From Nocardia sp. BMG111209 (lineage in GTDB: Bacteria > Actinomycetota > Actinomycetes > Mycobacteriales > Mycobacteriaceae), in assembly GCF_000381925.1 (NCBI RefSeq), contig NZ_KB907307.1, positions 1,798,001-1,862,000 of the forward strand: a DNA stretch of 64,000 nucleotides, in the 5' to 3' direction. Every line of letters begins with the position of its first letter. Position 1 is the stretch's first letter. The notes below the pieces were generated by a model. That model saw nothing but the letters and a program-made list of their open reading frames with translations. It was not told the origin of the DNA and ran no database searches. Position numbers and translations under genes: made by a program. Shown here one piece after another: positions 27,150 to 35,526 of the stretch.

Positions 27150-27161
27150 TAGCACGTGATA
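27150..27161. promoter_or_regulatory. LacI-type operator candidate upstream of GH3 gene
   Basis: TAGCACGTGATA lies 119 bp upstream of the GH3 start codon. It is the exact reverse complement of the site inside the LacI gene at 30152 and differs by one base from the perfect palindrome at 30008. It is a likely operator for that regulator. The remaining gap to the ABC lipoprotein gene (27162-27442) is comparatively AT-rich and holds no gene I can support. Confidence 0.5.
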
Positions 27162-27442
27162 CTCGGCCGTCCGAAAGCGACAACAGATATGGGAAACGAC
27201 GGGCGTAGCTGCTGCGGAAATACCCTCGGGGAATTTCTGCCATCACCAAAATTCATGCATCATCGGAAGTTTCGCATCACCTCCTGTCCTCCAGGTATGA
27301 ATTGCTTTCATTTCCCAATCGTGTCCCCGGTCACCAATGATCATTTCGCGGAATCGAATGTGCGGCACGGAAAGCATCGCCGTGCTCCCGTCCCGCGCGC
27401 GCCCCAGGCAGCGGTCTGCCTGTTCACGACTGAGGAGATGTG

Positions 27443-28828
27443 GTGAGACCACACAAGATCGTTCTCGCGACGCTGGCCGTCGTCCTGCTGGCCGCGGGAT
27501 GCAGCCGAGGTGGCGAGAACAGCGAAGGCCGCGCCACCGACGGCGGGTCCGCCGCCGCTGCCACCGCGTCCGGCGATTTCGGCGACCTGAAGAACATCTG
27601 CCATTCGGGTAAGCCCACGAGTGCCCCCGCGCAGGGCGTCACCGCCGGCGAGATCAAACTCGGCGTGTTCACCGATGTCGGCTTCACCAAGAATCCGGAA
27701 CTGGTCGACGCGGCGAAGGTGTTCACCGGCTGGTGCAACGACGCCGGCGGTGTGAACGGGCGGCGGCTGGTCACCGATATCCACGACGCGAAGCTCATGG
27801 AGGTCCGCCAGCGCATGCTCGATGCCTGCCGCGACGACTTCGCCCTGGTCGGCGGTGGCGCCGCGCTGGACGGGCTCGCCGTGAAGGACCGGCTGTCGTG
27901 CCTGCTGCCGGACTTCCCCGCGCAGCCGGTGCAGGTGACCAACATCGGCTCGGACCTGCAGGCCGGCTACGGCACACCCACCACACCGGTGGCCACCCCG
28001 AATGCCGGCTACTACAAGTGGCTCGCGACGCGATACCCGGGTTCCGGCGCGGCGATCGGGATCATCAACGGCGATTCGCCGATGACCAAGCCGATCGCCG
28101 AGCAGTACGGCGAGATCTTCGCCGCGCAGGGTGACACGGTGGTGTACAACGACCTCTACCCCGCCGCCGGCGTCACCGACTGGACGCCGTACGCCGTATC
28201 GATCAAGGCCAAAGGCGTCAAGGGCCTGATCTTCCTCGGCGACTTCCATCAGCTGGCGAAGCTGGAGGACGTGCTGACGGATATGGACTACAAGCTCGAC
28301 TGGATCGACGCCAACAGCAATGCCTACTCCTCGTCGTTCCTCCAGCTGGCGTCGCATTCGATTGCGGCGCAACACAATTACGTGAACCTCGCGGGAGTCG
28401 CGCCGCTCAGCGCGGCGGACACCATCCCGGCGGTCGCCCAGGTGAAGGACCTGTACAAGAAGTACGCACCCGGCGCCGACGTCACCGAGCCGGCGCTGCA
28501 CGCGTTCATCGCGTGGGCGTTGTTCGCCAAGTCGGCCTCCGCGTGCGGCGACGCGCCGACCCGCAAGTGCGTACTCGATCATGCGCTCGCGGAAACGGCG
28601 TGGACCGGCGGCGGCCTGCAGGCACCGCAGGATCTGTCCCCGTCCGGTAAGGCCGCTACCTGCTACGACGTCCAGGTTGCCACGGCCGCGGGCTGGCAGG
28701 CCGCCGATTTCGGGCCCGAGAACGGCGGGGTGTATCGGTGCGACACTCCGACCCTCGCCCTGCAGCACGACTACGGCAAGCCGCTGACGCTGGCCGATGT
28801 CGGCAAGAGCAGCAGCGACCTGAAATAG
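27443..28828 (+). CDS. ABC transporter solute-binding lipoprotein (branched-chain amino-acid/amide type)
   Basis: A 461-residue secreted binding protein. The signal peptide ends in the lipobox LLAAGC (Cys20). The body follows the type I periplasmic fold of the LivJ/amide-binding group: VTAGEIKLGVFTDVGFTKNPELVDAAKVF, GINGxxxLVT-like GVNGRRLVTDIHDAKL, and GIINGDSPMTKPIAEQYGEIFAAQG. It would capture an extracellular solute for an ABC importer, but no permease or ATPase gene is adjacent, so it is an orphan. GTG 27443 fits the gaggag ribosome site better than GTG 27440. It is convergent with the LysR gene (4 bp). Confidence 0.85.
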   Translation: MRPHKIVLATLAVVLLAAGCSRGGENSEGRATDGGSAAAATASGDFGDLKNICHSGKPTSAPAQGVTAGEIKLGVFTDVGFTKNPELVDAAKVFTGWCNDAGGVNGRRLVTDIHDAKLMEVRQRMLDACRDDFALVGGGAALDGLAVKDRLSCLLPDFPAQPVQVTNIGSDLQAGYGTPTTPVATPNAGYYKWLATRYPGSGAAIGIINGDSPMTKPIAEQYGEIFAAQGDTVVYNDLYPAAGVTDWTPYAVSIKAKGVKGLIFLGDFHQLAKLEDVLTDMDYKLDWIDANSNAYSSSFLQLASHSIAAQHNYVNLAGVAPLSAADTIPAVAQVKDLYKKYAPGADVTEPALHAFIAWALFAKSASACGDAPTRKCVLDHALAETAWTGGGLQAPQDLSPSGKAATCYDVQVATAAGWQAADFGPENGGVYRCDTPTLALQHDYGKPLTLADVGKSSSDLK

Positions 28829-28832
28829 TCGC

Positions 28833-29765
28833 TCACCGCGGGACACCCGCCACCGCGGTCGAGGGCCAGTGGCCTTCGGCCGCGGTGGCGCGGACATCGT
28901 CGACCAGCTCGTGCCGCACGCGCTCGGCCGCGGCCGACAGGGGCCGGGAGCGGGAGACGCCCACGGACACCGTCCGCTGCAACCGCGAATCTCCGGTCGG
29001 CGCCGCGCTCACCACACCGGCGGCCACCTCGTCCAGGATGCTCACCGCCGGTAGCAGTGCCCAGCCCCGGCCGGCCCGCACGAGCTGCTTCACCATCGCG
29101 ATCGAATTCGCCTGGGCGACAACGTCGAGGATGAATCCCTGCTCGGCCGCGCCGAGTTCGGCGAGGTCGCGCAGCGGGTCACCGGGCTCGGGCAGCACCA
29201 CCGGCCGACCCGCCATCAGCGACAACGGTATCTCGGTATCGGTGCGCAGGCCGAGCTCCGGCGCAGCCACGACCCACAGTCGCTCGGTCAGCAACGGCGC
29301 CAGATCCAGCTCCGGTGCGTCGATCGCGTCGCACAGCAACGCCACATCCAGCGTTCCCGCGACGAGCCGGCGCCGCAGGTGGTCGCTGTGCCCGTAGACG
29401 AAGTGCAGCCGGACCGGCGACCACTGCCGCACGGCCGGGAGCAGCCGGCCGGCGCACAGCGCGGCCGTACTCTCCGGCAATCCGATCACCACCACCTCGG
29501 GTGTGGCCGCGGCCGGTCGCAAGTCGGCGTGCACCCGGTCCAGATCCCGGAACACCCCGTCGGCCCGCTCGGCCAGGATCCGGCCGGCCGCGGTCAGCTC
29601 CATGCCGTAGCGGGCGCGGTCGAACAACGCCACGCCCAGTTCCCGCTCCAGCGCCTGGATCTGCTTGGTGACCGTGGTCTGGACCAGGAACAACGCCTCG
29701 GCGGCCTTGGTGACACTGCCGAGTTCGGCGATGGTCACCAACGCTCGCAACTGCCGCAGATCCAT
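28833..29765 (-). CDS. LysR-family transcriptional regulator
   Basis: A 310-residue regulator. The winged HTH spans residues 1-60: MDLRQLRALVTIAELGSVTK, then AAEALFLVQTTVTKQIQALERELG. The C-terminal LysR substrate domain contains VVIGLPESTAALCAGRLLPA. It is a close paralogue of the LysR protein at 39886; the N-termini are nearly the same and both end in a GxWPS motif. ATG 29765 has gaggga upstream. It diverges from the LacI-type gene across a 316 bp region. Confidence 0.88.
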   Translation of the reverse strand: MDLRQLRALVTIAELGSVTKAAEALFLVQTTVTKQIQALERELGVALFDRARYGMELTAAGRILAERADGVFRDLDRVHADLRPAAATPEVVVIGLPESTAALCAGRLLPAVRQWSPVRLHFVYGHSDHLRRRLVAGTLDVALLCDAIDAPELDLAPLLTERLWVVAAPELGLRTDTEIPLSLMAGRPVVLPEPGDPLRDLAELGAAEQGFILDVVAQANSIAMVKQLVRAGRGWALLPAVSILDEVAAGVVSAAPTGDSRLQRTVSVGVSRSRPLSAAAERVRHELVDDVRATAAEGHWPSTAVAGVPR

Positions 29766-30007
29766 GACGTTCCCTCGCTCTCGGTGCTCATGCGGTCACG
29801 CCGTGTTCGCCGGATCCGTCACCCGAGCCGGCGCCGGTCGGGCCGACGGCCGGCAGTGTCGTCCGACCGTCGAGCGAACCGGGCCGATCAACTCCCGCGC
29901 GACGTATTCCGCCACCGCAGTGGGTCCTCGCGCGCGACGTCGCCGGCGCCACCCGACGCTCGATTCCGGGGCGGCCGATCGGGCCCGGCGCGTCGCCGAA
30001 CTCGTGC

Positions 30008-30019
30008 TATCACGTGATA
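30008..30019. promoter_or_regulatory. Perfect 12 bp palindrome TATCACGTGATA upstream of lacI-type gene
   Basis: The motif is fully symmetric and centred 68 bp upstream of the LacI start. A second related site, GCCACGTGATAC, lies at 30041-30052. LacI regulators bind such centrally symmetric boxes and usually autoregulate, so this is the probable primary operator. The remaining 316 bp divergent gap (29766-30081) shows no gene. Confidence 0.6.
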
Positions 30020-30061
30020 CCAAGGCACAGGATAGCCAGCGCCACGTGATACCTGTCAAGC

Positions 30062-30081
30062 AGTTGCATCGACGTGCAACT
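30062..30081. promoter_or_regulatory. 20 bp inverted repeat abutting the LacI start codon
   Basis: AGTTGCA and TGCAACT are perfect 7 bp arms with a 6 bp spacer, ending exactly one base before ATG 30082. It differs from the CACGTG boxes and could be a second operator or an mRNA hairpin that hides the start. No ribosome site is recognisable upstream of this start. Confidence 0.4.
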
Positions 30082-31086
30082 ATGGAACTCGTGGACCTTT
30101 CCGATGGCACACGCCCGGCAACCGCTGCCGACGTCGCAGCTCTGGCGGGAGTATCACGTGCTACTGTCAGCCATATCCTCAACGGGCGCGACGAACGCTT
30201 CCCCGAACACACCCGGGCCCGGGTGCGGGCGGCCGCGGAGCGCCTGGACTATCGGCCGTCGCCGGCCGGCCGGTCCCTGGTGCGGGGTCGCGGGGATACG
30301 ATCGTCGTCCTGATCCCGAACATCAGTGTCGGGTCCCGGATGCAGGAGGCGCTCGAGCGCCTCGCCGAGCAGACGACCGGGCTGCAATCGAACGTGGTGT
30401 TGCGATTCGCCGGCGACGATTCCGACGCGACCGCGGATGCGGTACTGAAACTCCGGCCCCTGGCGGTGGTCGATTTCGGCGCGCTGACCATCCCGGCCCG
30501 CGCTCGCCTGCTGGCCCACGGCGTACCCACGGTCCCGGAGTTGGAACGGCCGTTCACCGCGGGTGGTATCCCCCTCGACCACGCGATCGCCGAATTACAG
30601 GTCGCGGAGTTGGTCGCCCGCGGCCCGCGCCGGATCCTCTTCGGCGCGGTGCCCGAGGCCGGCCGCAACCCACTGAGTACCCGCCGGCTGGAAGCGCTGC
30701 GGACCGCGTGCGCGCGACGGGGGCTGCCGGCGCCGGTGGCCATCGATCTCGTGCCGGTCCTGGTGGACGCGGTCGCGGTCCTGCGCGCCGAACTGCCGTT
30801 CGGGCCGGTCGGAGTCGCCGGATACAACGACATCGCGGCGCTGACGGTGCTGAGCGCGGCCCGGGAACTCGATGTCGCCGTGCCCGGACAGGTGTCCGTG
30901 GTGGGTGTCGACCGCACGGATATCGGTCAGCTGTGGAAGCCGCGACTGACGACGGTCGACGTCGACATCAGAGTGCTGATGGATGCCGCGGCCCGGGACG
31001 TCCGGACCATCCTCGACGGGACGATCGCGCCGGACCGGCCGGCCCTCGACGACGCCCTGCATCTCGTCGAGGGGGAATCGACGTAA
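30082..31086 (+). CDS. LacI-family transcriptional regulator
   Basis: A 334-residue repressor. The LacI HTH occupies residues 11-60: TAADVAALAGVSRATVSHIL, NGRDERFPEHTRARVRAAAE, then the hinge LDYRPSPAGRSL. The ligand-binding domain follows the sugar-binding fold, with GPVGVAGYNDIAALTVLSAARELDVAVPGQ near 250-280. The start at 30082 gives the normal N-terminal spacing to the HTH. CACGTG-type boxes lie upstream, within codons 24-28, and upstream of the GH3 gene 3 kb away. This suggests sugar-responsive control of the glycosidase and itself. Confidence 0.88.
   Translation: MELVDLSDGTRPATAADVAALAGVSRATVSHILNGRDERFPEHTRARVRAAAERLDYRPSPAGRSLVRGRGDTIVVLIPNISVGSRMQEALERLAEQTTGLQSNVVLRFAGDDSDATADAVLKLRPLAVVDFGALTIPARARLLAHGVPTVPELERPFTAGGIPLDHAIAELQVAELVARGPRRILFGAVPEAGRNPLSTRRLEALRTACARRGLPAPVAIDLVPVLVDAVAVLRAELPFGPVGVAGYNDIAALTVLSAARELDVAVPGQVSVVGVDRTDIGQLWKPRLTTVDVDIRVLMDAAARDVRTILDGTIAPDRPALDDALHLVEGEST
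30152..30163. promoter_or_regulatory. LacI-type box embedded in the LacI coding sequence
   Basis: TATCACGTGCTA lies inside the codons for VSRAT of the HTH. It is the reverse complement of the GH3 upstream box. The codons used here (gta tca cgt gct act) are unusually AT-rich for this genome, as if selected to keep a DNA-binding site. It could act as a roadblock operator. Confidence 0.4.
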
Positions 31087-31620
31087 CCGGTCTCAGTCGG
31101 CCGGTCGGGTGATCGGTTCGGCGAGTCGTTGTTGGTCGGTCTGTGCCTGGAGTTTGTCCAGGGTCTCGTCGAGTCCGGCGCCTCGGTACACACGACATGA
31201 CCTTTCGTGCAGTTTCTTCGGGTGTGCCGGGCCGGCGCCGACCGGCGATGACGACGGCCTGCCGGGTGCAGCGCCGGACGCGCGTCTCGGGAGCCTCGAG
31301 CAGCCGGGAGATGATGCCGCCCATCGTCTTCCGAAGAGTCGCCCTACCAACTGTAAGTACTACCGTATAGTACCTCACGGTGCGTGCTCACGGGTTCGAG
31401 GAGACGGGCTGCCACAGCACCGCGACCGATGCGACGCGACCGGGCCGACGTGGGCCGCTGTCGGCATGCCGATCACCCGGACCGACCGGGCTCTCGGCGC
31501 GAAAATCGTTGATAGCCAGCACTATCGACTGTTAGTCTCAGGGCGGCGAGGCCGTCGGTCACTCGGACTCCGCACCCACGCCTCTCACCGTGTGACGCTC
31601 GACATGACAGGTGGCTCACC
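31087..31620. other. 534 bp gap with two dyads and a candidate promoter
   Basis: No gene is supported here. Two regulatory-looking elements are visible. GTACTA (31357-31362) and TAGTAC (31368-31373) form a dyad with a 5 bp spacer; it contains the 10-mer CCGTATAGTA, also found in the promoter region before the sulfotransferase gene (18867-18880). Further on, TTGATA (31509-31514) and TAGTCT (31533-31538) with an 18 bp spacer look like a promoter for the downstream gene, overlapped by GATAG/CTATC repeats (31511-31526). Confidence 0.35.
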
Positions 31621-32295
31621 ATGACTTCGTCCGCACTTCCGCCGGCCGGCGATAATCACTTCGGGGTCGTGGTCGCGGCGACCGGCCCGGGGCAGGTGTG
31701 GAACGCGGTGACACAGCTCGCGTTCGCCGGTCATGTCATCGTCGTCGGAATGCCGCGACTCGAGGATGCGGAGGACGCGGTCGCGGAATTGCACGATCTC
31801 GGCGCCGATGCGTTCGGCACTCGACTCGAGCTGACCGACCCGGCCTCGGTCAACGCGTTCTCGGAGACCGCGGCGTGGCTGGCGGGCCCGGTCGAGGTCC
31901 TGATCCACGATGCGGGTACGACATTGGATCGCCGGCCGACCGAACGCGCACTGGGACTTCAGCATCTGACGTCGCAGTTGATCTTCGGTACACCGCACAG
32001 CGTCCACCACGACCTGCTCGTCGTCGGTTTCGACACCGAACCGGCCGGCGGCGCACCGGTCTTCGACTCGGCCTCGATGTTCTGGCGAGCGCTGCGCGAG
32101 CGGGTGTCACGGCCGACGCGCGCGGGACGGCCGCGCAGCGGCGAGCAGGAGGACGCCACCACGGTGCAGTCGTTGCTGAGCCAGTGGCAGCGCGGCAACA
32201 CCCGCCCGTACGGCGCGGCGGCGGAGCACCGGACGCCGGCCGTCGCCGAACATCACCGCCTGCTGACCTCGGCATTGTCCGCGAGCTGCGGATAG
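31621..32295 (+). CDS. Divergent SDR-like Rossmann protein
   Basis: A 224-residue protein whose first 110 residues look like the nucleotide half of a short-chain dehydrogenase: VVVAATGPGQ in the glycine-loop position, then VIVVGMPRLEDAEDAVAELHDLGADAFG, LELTDPASVNAF, and VEVLIHDAGT in the place of the NNAG motif. The catalytic YxxxK is absent and the C-terminal part is short and Arg-rich. It is probably not an ordinary dehydrogenase; a truncated gene is possible. Context gives no function. Confidence 0.6.
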   Translation: MTSSALPPAGDNHFGVVVAATGPGQVWNAVTQLAFAGHVIVVGMPRLEDAEDAVAELHDLGADAFGTRLELTDPASVNAFSETAAWLAGPVEVLIHDAGTTLDRRPTERALGLQHLTSQLIFGTPHSVHHDLLVVGFDTEPAGGAPVFDSASMFWRALRERVSRPTRAGRPRSGEQEDATTVQSLLSQWQRGNTRPYGAAAEHRTPAVAEHHRLLTSALSASCG

Positions 32296-32343
32296 TCCAC
32301 ACCTATTGGCCGTGGGTCCACGATTGCGCGATCCGCAGTCGGG

Positions 32344-32595
32344 TCACGCCGAAGGTGGCGGGGCTTGATTGCATTCCAGCCAGCCCACACCGCGGCGACC
32401 GTCGGTGGTGGTGACGATTCCCCAGGTCCGCAGGAATCGGCTGACCCGGCCTTCGGCCGCCGTGATCGGCACCGGCGCTTGGCCTTTCACGTCGACATCG
32501 AGTACGAGGTTGCCGGGTTCGATCGCCAGCGTCACACCGGACACCAGCCCGTGGCCGGCCAGGGTTTCCCGCGCCGTCACCGCGGTGACCTCCGT
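32344..32595 (-). pseudogene. C-terminal remnant resembling DUF7064-type proteins
   Basis: The minus strand reads EVTAVTARETLAGHGLVSGV, ITAAEGRVSRFLRTWGIVTT and DGRRGVGWLECNQ before a stop. This ending (…DGRxGxGWxExNQ) resembles the C-terminus of large uncharacterised proteins of the DUF7064 group. Upstream the frame becomes low-complexity, while a shifted frame contains VVDDVILAELNYGGGDLARY and then stops. I interpret a decayed or truncated gene. The call rests on remembered motif similarity only. The rest of the 561 bp gap (32296-32856) is empty. Confidence 0.35.
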
Positions 32596-32856
32596 CAGCG
32601 GTTCGCCGGGACGTTGCAGGCGACCGCCGCGTATCGCGCCAGATCGCCACCGCCGTAATTCAATTCGGCAAGGATGACGTCGTCGACGACCGCCGGACAG
32701 CCCACCTGCGGTCGGACGCATCGATGGCGGCCCGGTTCGATCCGGCATTGCCCCGCTCATCGTATTGATTTATCGTTACTCTTACTGTCGAGCTTTCGGT
32801 AGGGTCGGTGCCGGCGTGCTGGGGCGGCGGTGTTCACAGGATCGGTGGAGACGTTC

Positions 32857-33642
32857 GTGGTAGTTCAGCAACGCAGGGTCGTGGTTGTCGGTGCCGGGTC
32901 GGGGATCGGTGCGGCGACTGCCGCGTATTTCCACGGTCGCGGGGATTTCGTTGCCGCGGTGGATCTTCGGGCCGGTGACACGCCGGCCGGTCGTCACGAG
33001 CGGTGCGATCTGCGTGACCCGGCGGCGATTGCGGGACTGCTGCGTGATCTGGGCCCGGATTGGGATCTGCTGGCCTATGTCGCGGGTGTGCCGGGAACCG
33101 CGCCCGCCGGTGATGTGCTGACGGTGAACTATCTCGGTTTGCGGTTGATGGCCGAGGGGATGCTTCCGTCGATGCGGCGTGGCGGCGCGATCGTCGGTGT
33201 CGCCTCGGTGGCCGCGCTGGGGTGGCAGCAACGTGTGGGTGAGCTGGCGGGGCTTCTGGAGGCGACCGACCGGGCGGCGGTGCTGGATTGGCAGGCCGGG
33301 CAGGATCCGGCGTATCCGGTGTACAGCACTTCCAAGCAGGCGGTGATCGTCTACGCGAAGCGGCTGGCGCCGACGGCGTGGCGGGAATTCGGTGTGCGGG
33401 TCAACACGGTCAGTCCCGGACCGACGGAAACACCGATTCTCCCGGATTTCGAGGAGTCGATGGGCAAGGACACCCTCGAGGTCGTCAAGGCGGCCGTCGG
33501 CAGGCATGCGACCGTGCACGACATCGTCCCGGTGATCGCTTTTCTCGGTTCGGCGGACGCGGGCTGGATAAACGGTCAGGACATTCATGTGGACGGCGGC
33601 TTCGTCGCCCCGTTGTCGGTCGGGGCACCGATCGAATTGTGA
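32857..33642 (+). CDS. Short-chain dehydrogenase/reductase (3-alpha-hydroxysteroid dehydrogenase-like)
   Basis: A 261-residue classical SDR. The cofactor loop VVVVGAGSGIGAAT, the shortened VAGVPG in place of NNAG, the catalytic YSTSK and the closing LGSADAGWINGQDIHVDGG are intact. The short core and insert before YxxxK (ELAGLLEATDRAAVLDWQA) resemble coniferyl-alcohol/3-alpha-hydroxysteroid dehydrogenases. GTG 32857 was chosen because ggaga lies 6 nt upstream. It is convergent with a TetR gene 60 bp away. Confidence 0.87.
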   Translation: MVVQQRRVVVVGAGSGIGAATAAYFHGRGDFVAAVDLRAGDTPAGRHERCDLRDPAAIAGLLRDLGPDWDLLAYVAGVPGTAPAGDVLTVNYLGLRLMAEGMLPSMRRGGAIVGVASVAALGWQQRVGELAGLLEATDRAAVLDWQAGQDPAYPVYSTSKQAVIVYAKRLAPTAWREFGVRVNTVSPGPTETPILPDFEESMGKDTLEVVKAAVGRHATVHDIVPVIAFLGSADAGWINGQDIHVDGGFVAPLSVGAPIEL

Positions 33643-33702
33643 ACCTGCGGGCCGTGTCGCTGATCCGTGCGTGGTTTCTCGATTCCGCCTCCGGTTCCTG
33701 GG

Positions 33703-34380
33703 TCACCGGTCCGGCGGTACCACGGCGTAGATGGCGCGCCACCAGATCACGATCAGTGTTTCCACGCGTTGCTCGTCGTCGGGTGGGCCGGTGGCGCCGA
33801 ATTGTTCGAGGGCGCGTTCGTTGAGTTCGAGCAGGACGGTGGCCAGGGCGTGACTGTCCGGTCCCGGGGGTGCGATGCCGGCGGCGCGTTCGGCGTCGAT
33901 CAGCGCGGCCAGCGGCGGGGCGAACGATTTCCGGGTCCGGTCCCACAGTTCGCGGACGGCCTGGTTGCGTTGCCGTGCGGTGAGCATGGCCTGGAACAGG
34001 TGCCGATGGCTGCGCCACGCGGCGAACACCCCGTGGATCGCGCCGGTCAGCCGTTCGTGCGGGGAGCCGTCACCGTCGACGAGAAGCCGTGTGGCCGTGA
34101 GGATTTCCTGATGCATCTGGGTACCGAGCGCGGCCACGCAGGCGGCCTTGTCCTCGAAATAGAAATAGAAGGCGGATCGGCTGACACCCGCGGCCGCGGT
34201 GATGTCCGCGACGTTGATCTCGTCGAGCAACTGTACCTTCAGCCGCTCGTCCAACGCCCGCAACAAGGCCAGGCGGCGCTGATCACCACGCTTGGGTGCG
34301 CGCCGATCCAGAACCCCTTCACTGTGCTCGACCCCGGACACGTCAGTCCGCAGGCCCGCGGCCGGTGGCACGACGATCAT
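33703..34380 (-). CDS. TetR-family transcriptional regulator
   Basis: A 225-residue protein with an extended N-terminus (about 35 residues), then the HTH: LALLRALDERLKVQLLDEIN, VADITAAAGVSRSAFYFYFE and DKAACVAALG. A C-terminal helical domain with HRHLFQAMLTARQRN follows. The true start may be internal, as the first 30 residues are not family-like. A TTGAC/GTCAA dyad at 34599 lies between it and the divergent carotenoid-type gene, a possible operator. Confidence 0.84.
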   Translation of the reverse strand: MIVVPPAAGLRTDVSGVEHSEGVLDRRAPKRGDQRRLALLRALDERLKVQLLDEINVADITAAAGVSRSAFYFYFEDKAACVAALGTQMHQEILTATRLLVDGDGSPHERLTGAIHGVFAAWRSHRHLFQAMLTARQRNQAVRELWDRTRKSFAPPLAALIDAERAAGIAPPGPDSHALATVLLELNERALEQFGATGPPDDEQRVETLIVIWWRAIYAVVPPDR

Positions 34381-34598
34381 GGCTCATGTACCGAGTGTGC
34401 CCTGTTCCCCGGCGGCCTTCCCAGCCACCCCGGCCGGTCGCCGGTATTCATCGTCCAAGTATCAGTTGTCGTTCCGTGATTTCCCGATGCCGGTGGGCTA
34501 TCCGGATTTTCCGCATCATTCCCAGATCGAGTCGTATCTCGACGATTACGCGGACAGTTCGGTTCGTGTGTTGCCCTGTGCGATACTGGATCTCATAT

Positions 34599-34612
34599 TT
34601 GACAGACGTCAA
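34599..34612. promoter_or_regulatory. TTGAC-GTCAA dyad in the TetR/carotenoid divergent region
   Basis: TTGAC and GTCAA are perfect inverted repeats with a 4 bp spacer, 39 bp upstream of the membrane-protein start and within an AT-rich stretch. It is a candidate TetR operator overlapping a possible -35 (TTGACA). Confidence 0.4.
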
Positions 34613-34650
34613 TAATAGTTGTCGCGTGTAAGTCGACCGAGGCGGACGAG

Positions 34651-35526
34651 ATGAACGAACGTGTAGCCGTGAGCACCGCCCCCGGCGCATCGCCCCGGGA
34701 CACCCCACGGGGGCCGATCGCGGTAGCGTGCGGCGCCGCCGGTCTGTGGCTGATCGCCACCGCGATCACCGTGCCGGTCACGCGTTCCGCCGTGGCGAGT
34801 ACGGCGGAAGCGGTTGCGGGACTGGCACTGGCCGTCCTCGCCGCCACCACGGCGTGGCTCCACTACGGCGGCCGGGGGCTGGCGACGTTCACGGTGATCG
34901 CCGCGGTGGTGAGCTTCGCCGCGGAATCATGCAGCATCGCAACCGGATTCCCGTTCGGGCACTACGTTCACCACCAGCCGGGCCCGAAGCTGCTGGGTGT
35001 GCCGCCGTCGGTGGTCGTGGGCTGGGTGGTGCTCGCCTGGCTGGCGTGGCTGTTGGCCCGCACGGTGACCGGCGCCGACACCGCGAGCGAGCCCACCCGC
35101 CGCTATCTGGTTCCGCTGGTCGCCGCCTTCATCGTCGGTGGTTACGACTTCGTCCTCGATCCGGTGGCCGGCACGGTGCGCAACCTGTACTCGTACGATT
35201 CCCCGAGCGGCCTGTTCGGCGTCCCGCTGTCCAACTTCTTCGGCTGGCTGCTGACGAGCTGGCTGATCTTCCAGATCTTCGCCCTCGTGCGGCGCGGCCC
35301 GGCCACTCCCACCCGGATACCGCGGTACCTGGTCGCCATCGTCTGGCTGATCAGCGCCGCCGTCCCGTACCTGGCCCGGACATACCCTCACGACCCCACG
35401 GTGACCCGCGGCAACCGCACCTTCGTCACCGCCGACATCTACGACGGATCCCTGGCCGCCGGCCTGTTCGTCATGGTCCCGATCGCCCTGCTCGCCTTGA
35501 TCAGGCTGGCCGGCGAGCGACAGTGA
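34651..35526 (+). CDS. Carotenoid biosynthesis-type membrane protein (CruF/DUF422-like)
   Basis: A 291-residue polytopic protein with about seven hydrophobic segments. Family landmarks visible: FAAESCSIATGFPFGHYVHH with the conserved GxPFGxY, GGYDFVLDPVAGTVRNLYSY (DxxxDP region) and GVPLSNFFGWLLTSWLIF. These match the family that hydrates carotenoid end groups (CruF, bisanhydrobacterioruberin hydratase). No other carotenoid genes are nearby, so the substrate is open. The ribosome site gaggcgga precedes the ATG. Its 3' end overlaps the sigma-factor gene by 26 bp, convergently. Confidence 0.85.
   Translation: MNERVAVSTAPGASPRDTPRGPIAVACGAAGLWLIATAITVPVTRSAVASTAEAVAGLALAVLAATTAWLHYGGRGLATFTVIAAVVSFAAESCSIATGFPFGHYVHHQPGPKLLGVPPSVVVGWVVLAWLAWLLARTVTGADTASEPTRRYLVPLVAAFIVGGYDFVLDPVAGTVRNLYSYDSPSGLFGVPLSNFFGWLLTSWLIFQIFALVRRGPATPTRIPRYLVAIVWLISAAVPYLARTYPHDPTVTRGNRTFVTADIYDGSLAAGLFVMVPIALLALIRLAGERQ

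Noticed and set aside
31093..31350. Small minus-strand frame ending LAEPITRPAD
   Set aside because: Arg/Pro-rich, no start with ribosome site, no recognised family; not supported as a gene.
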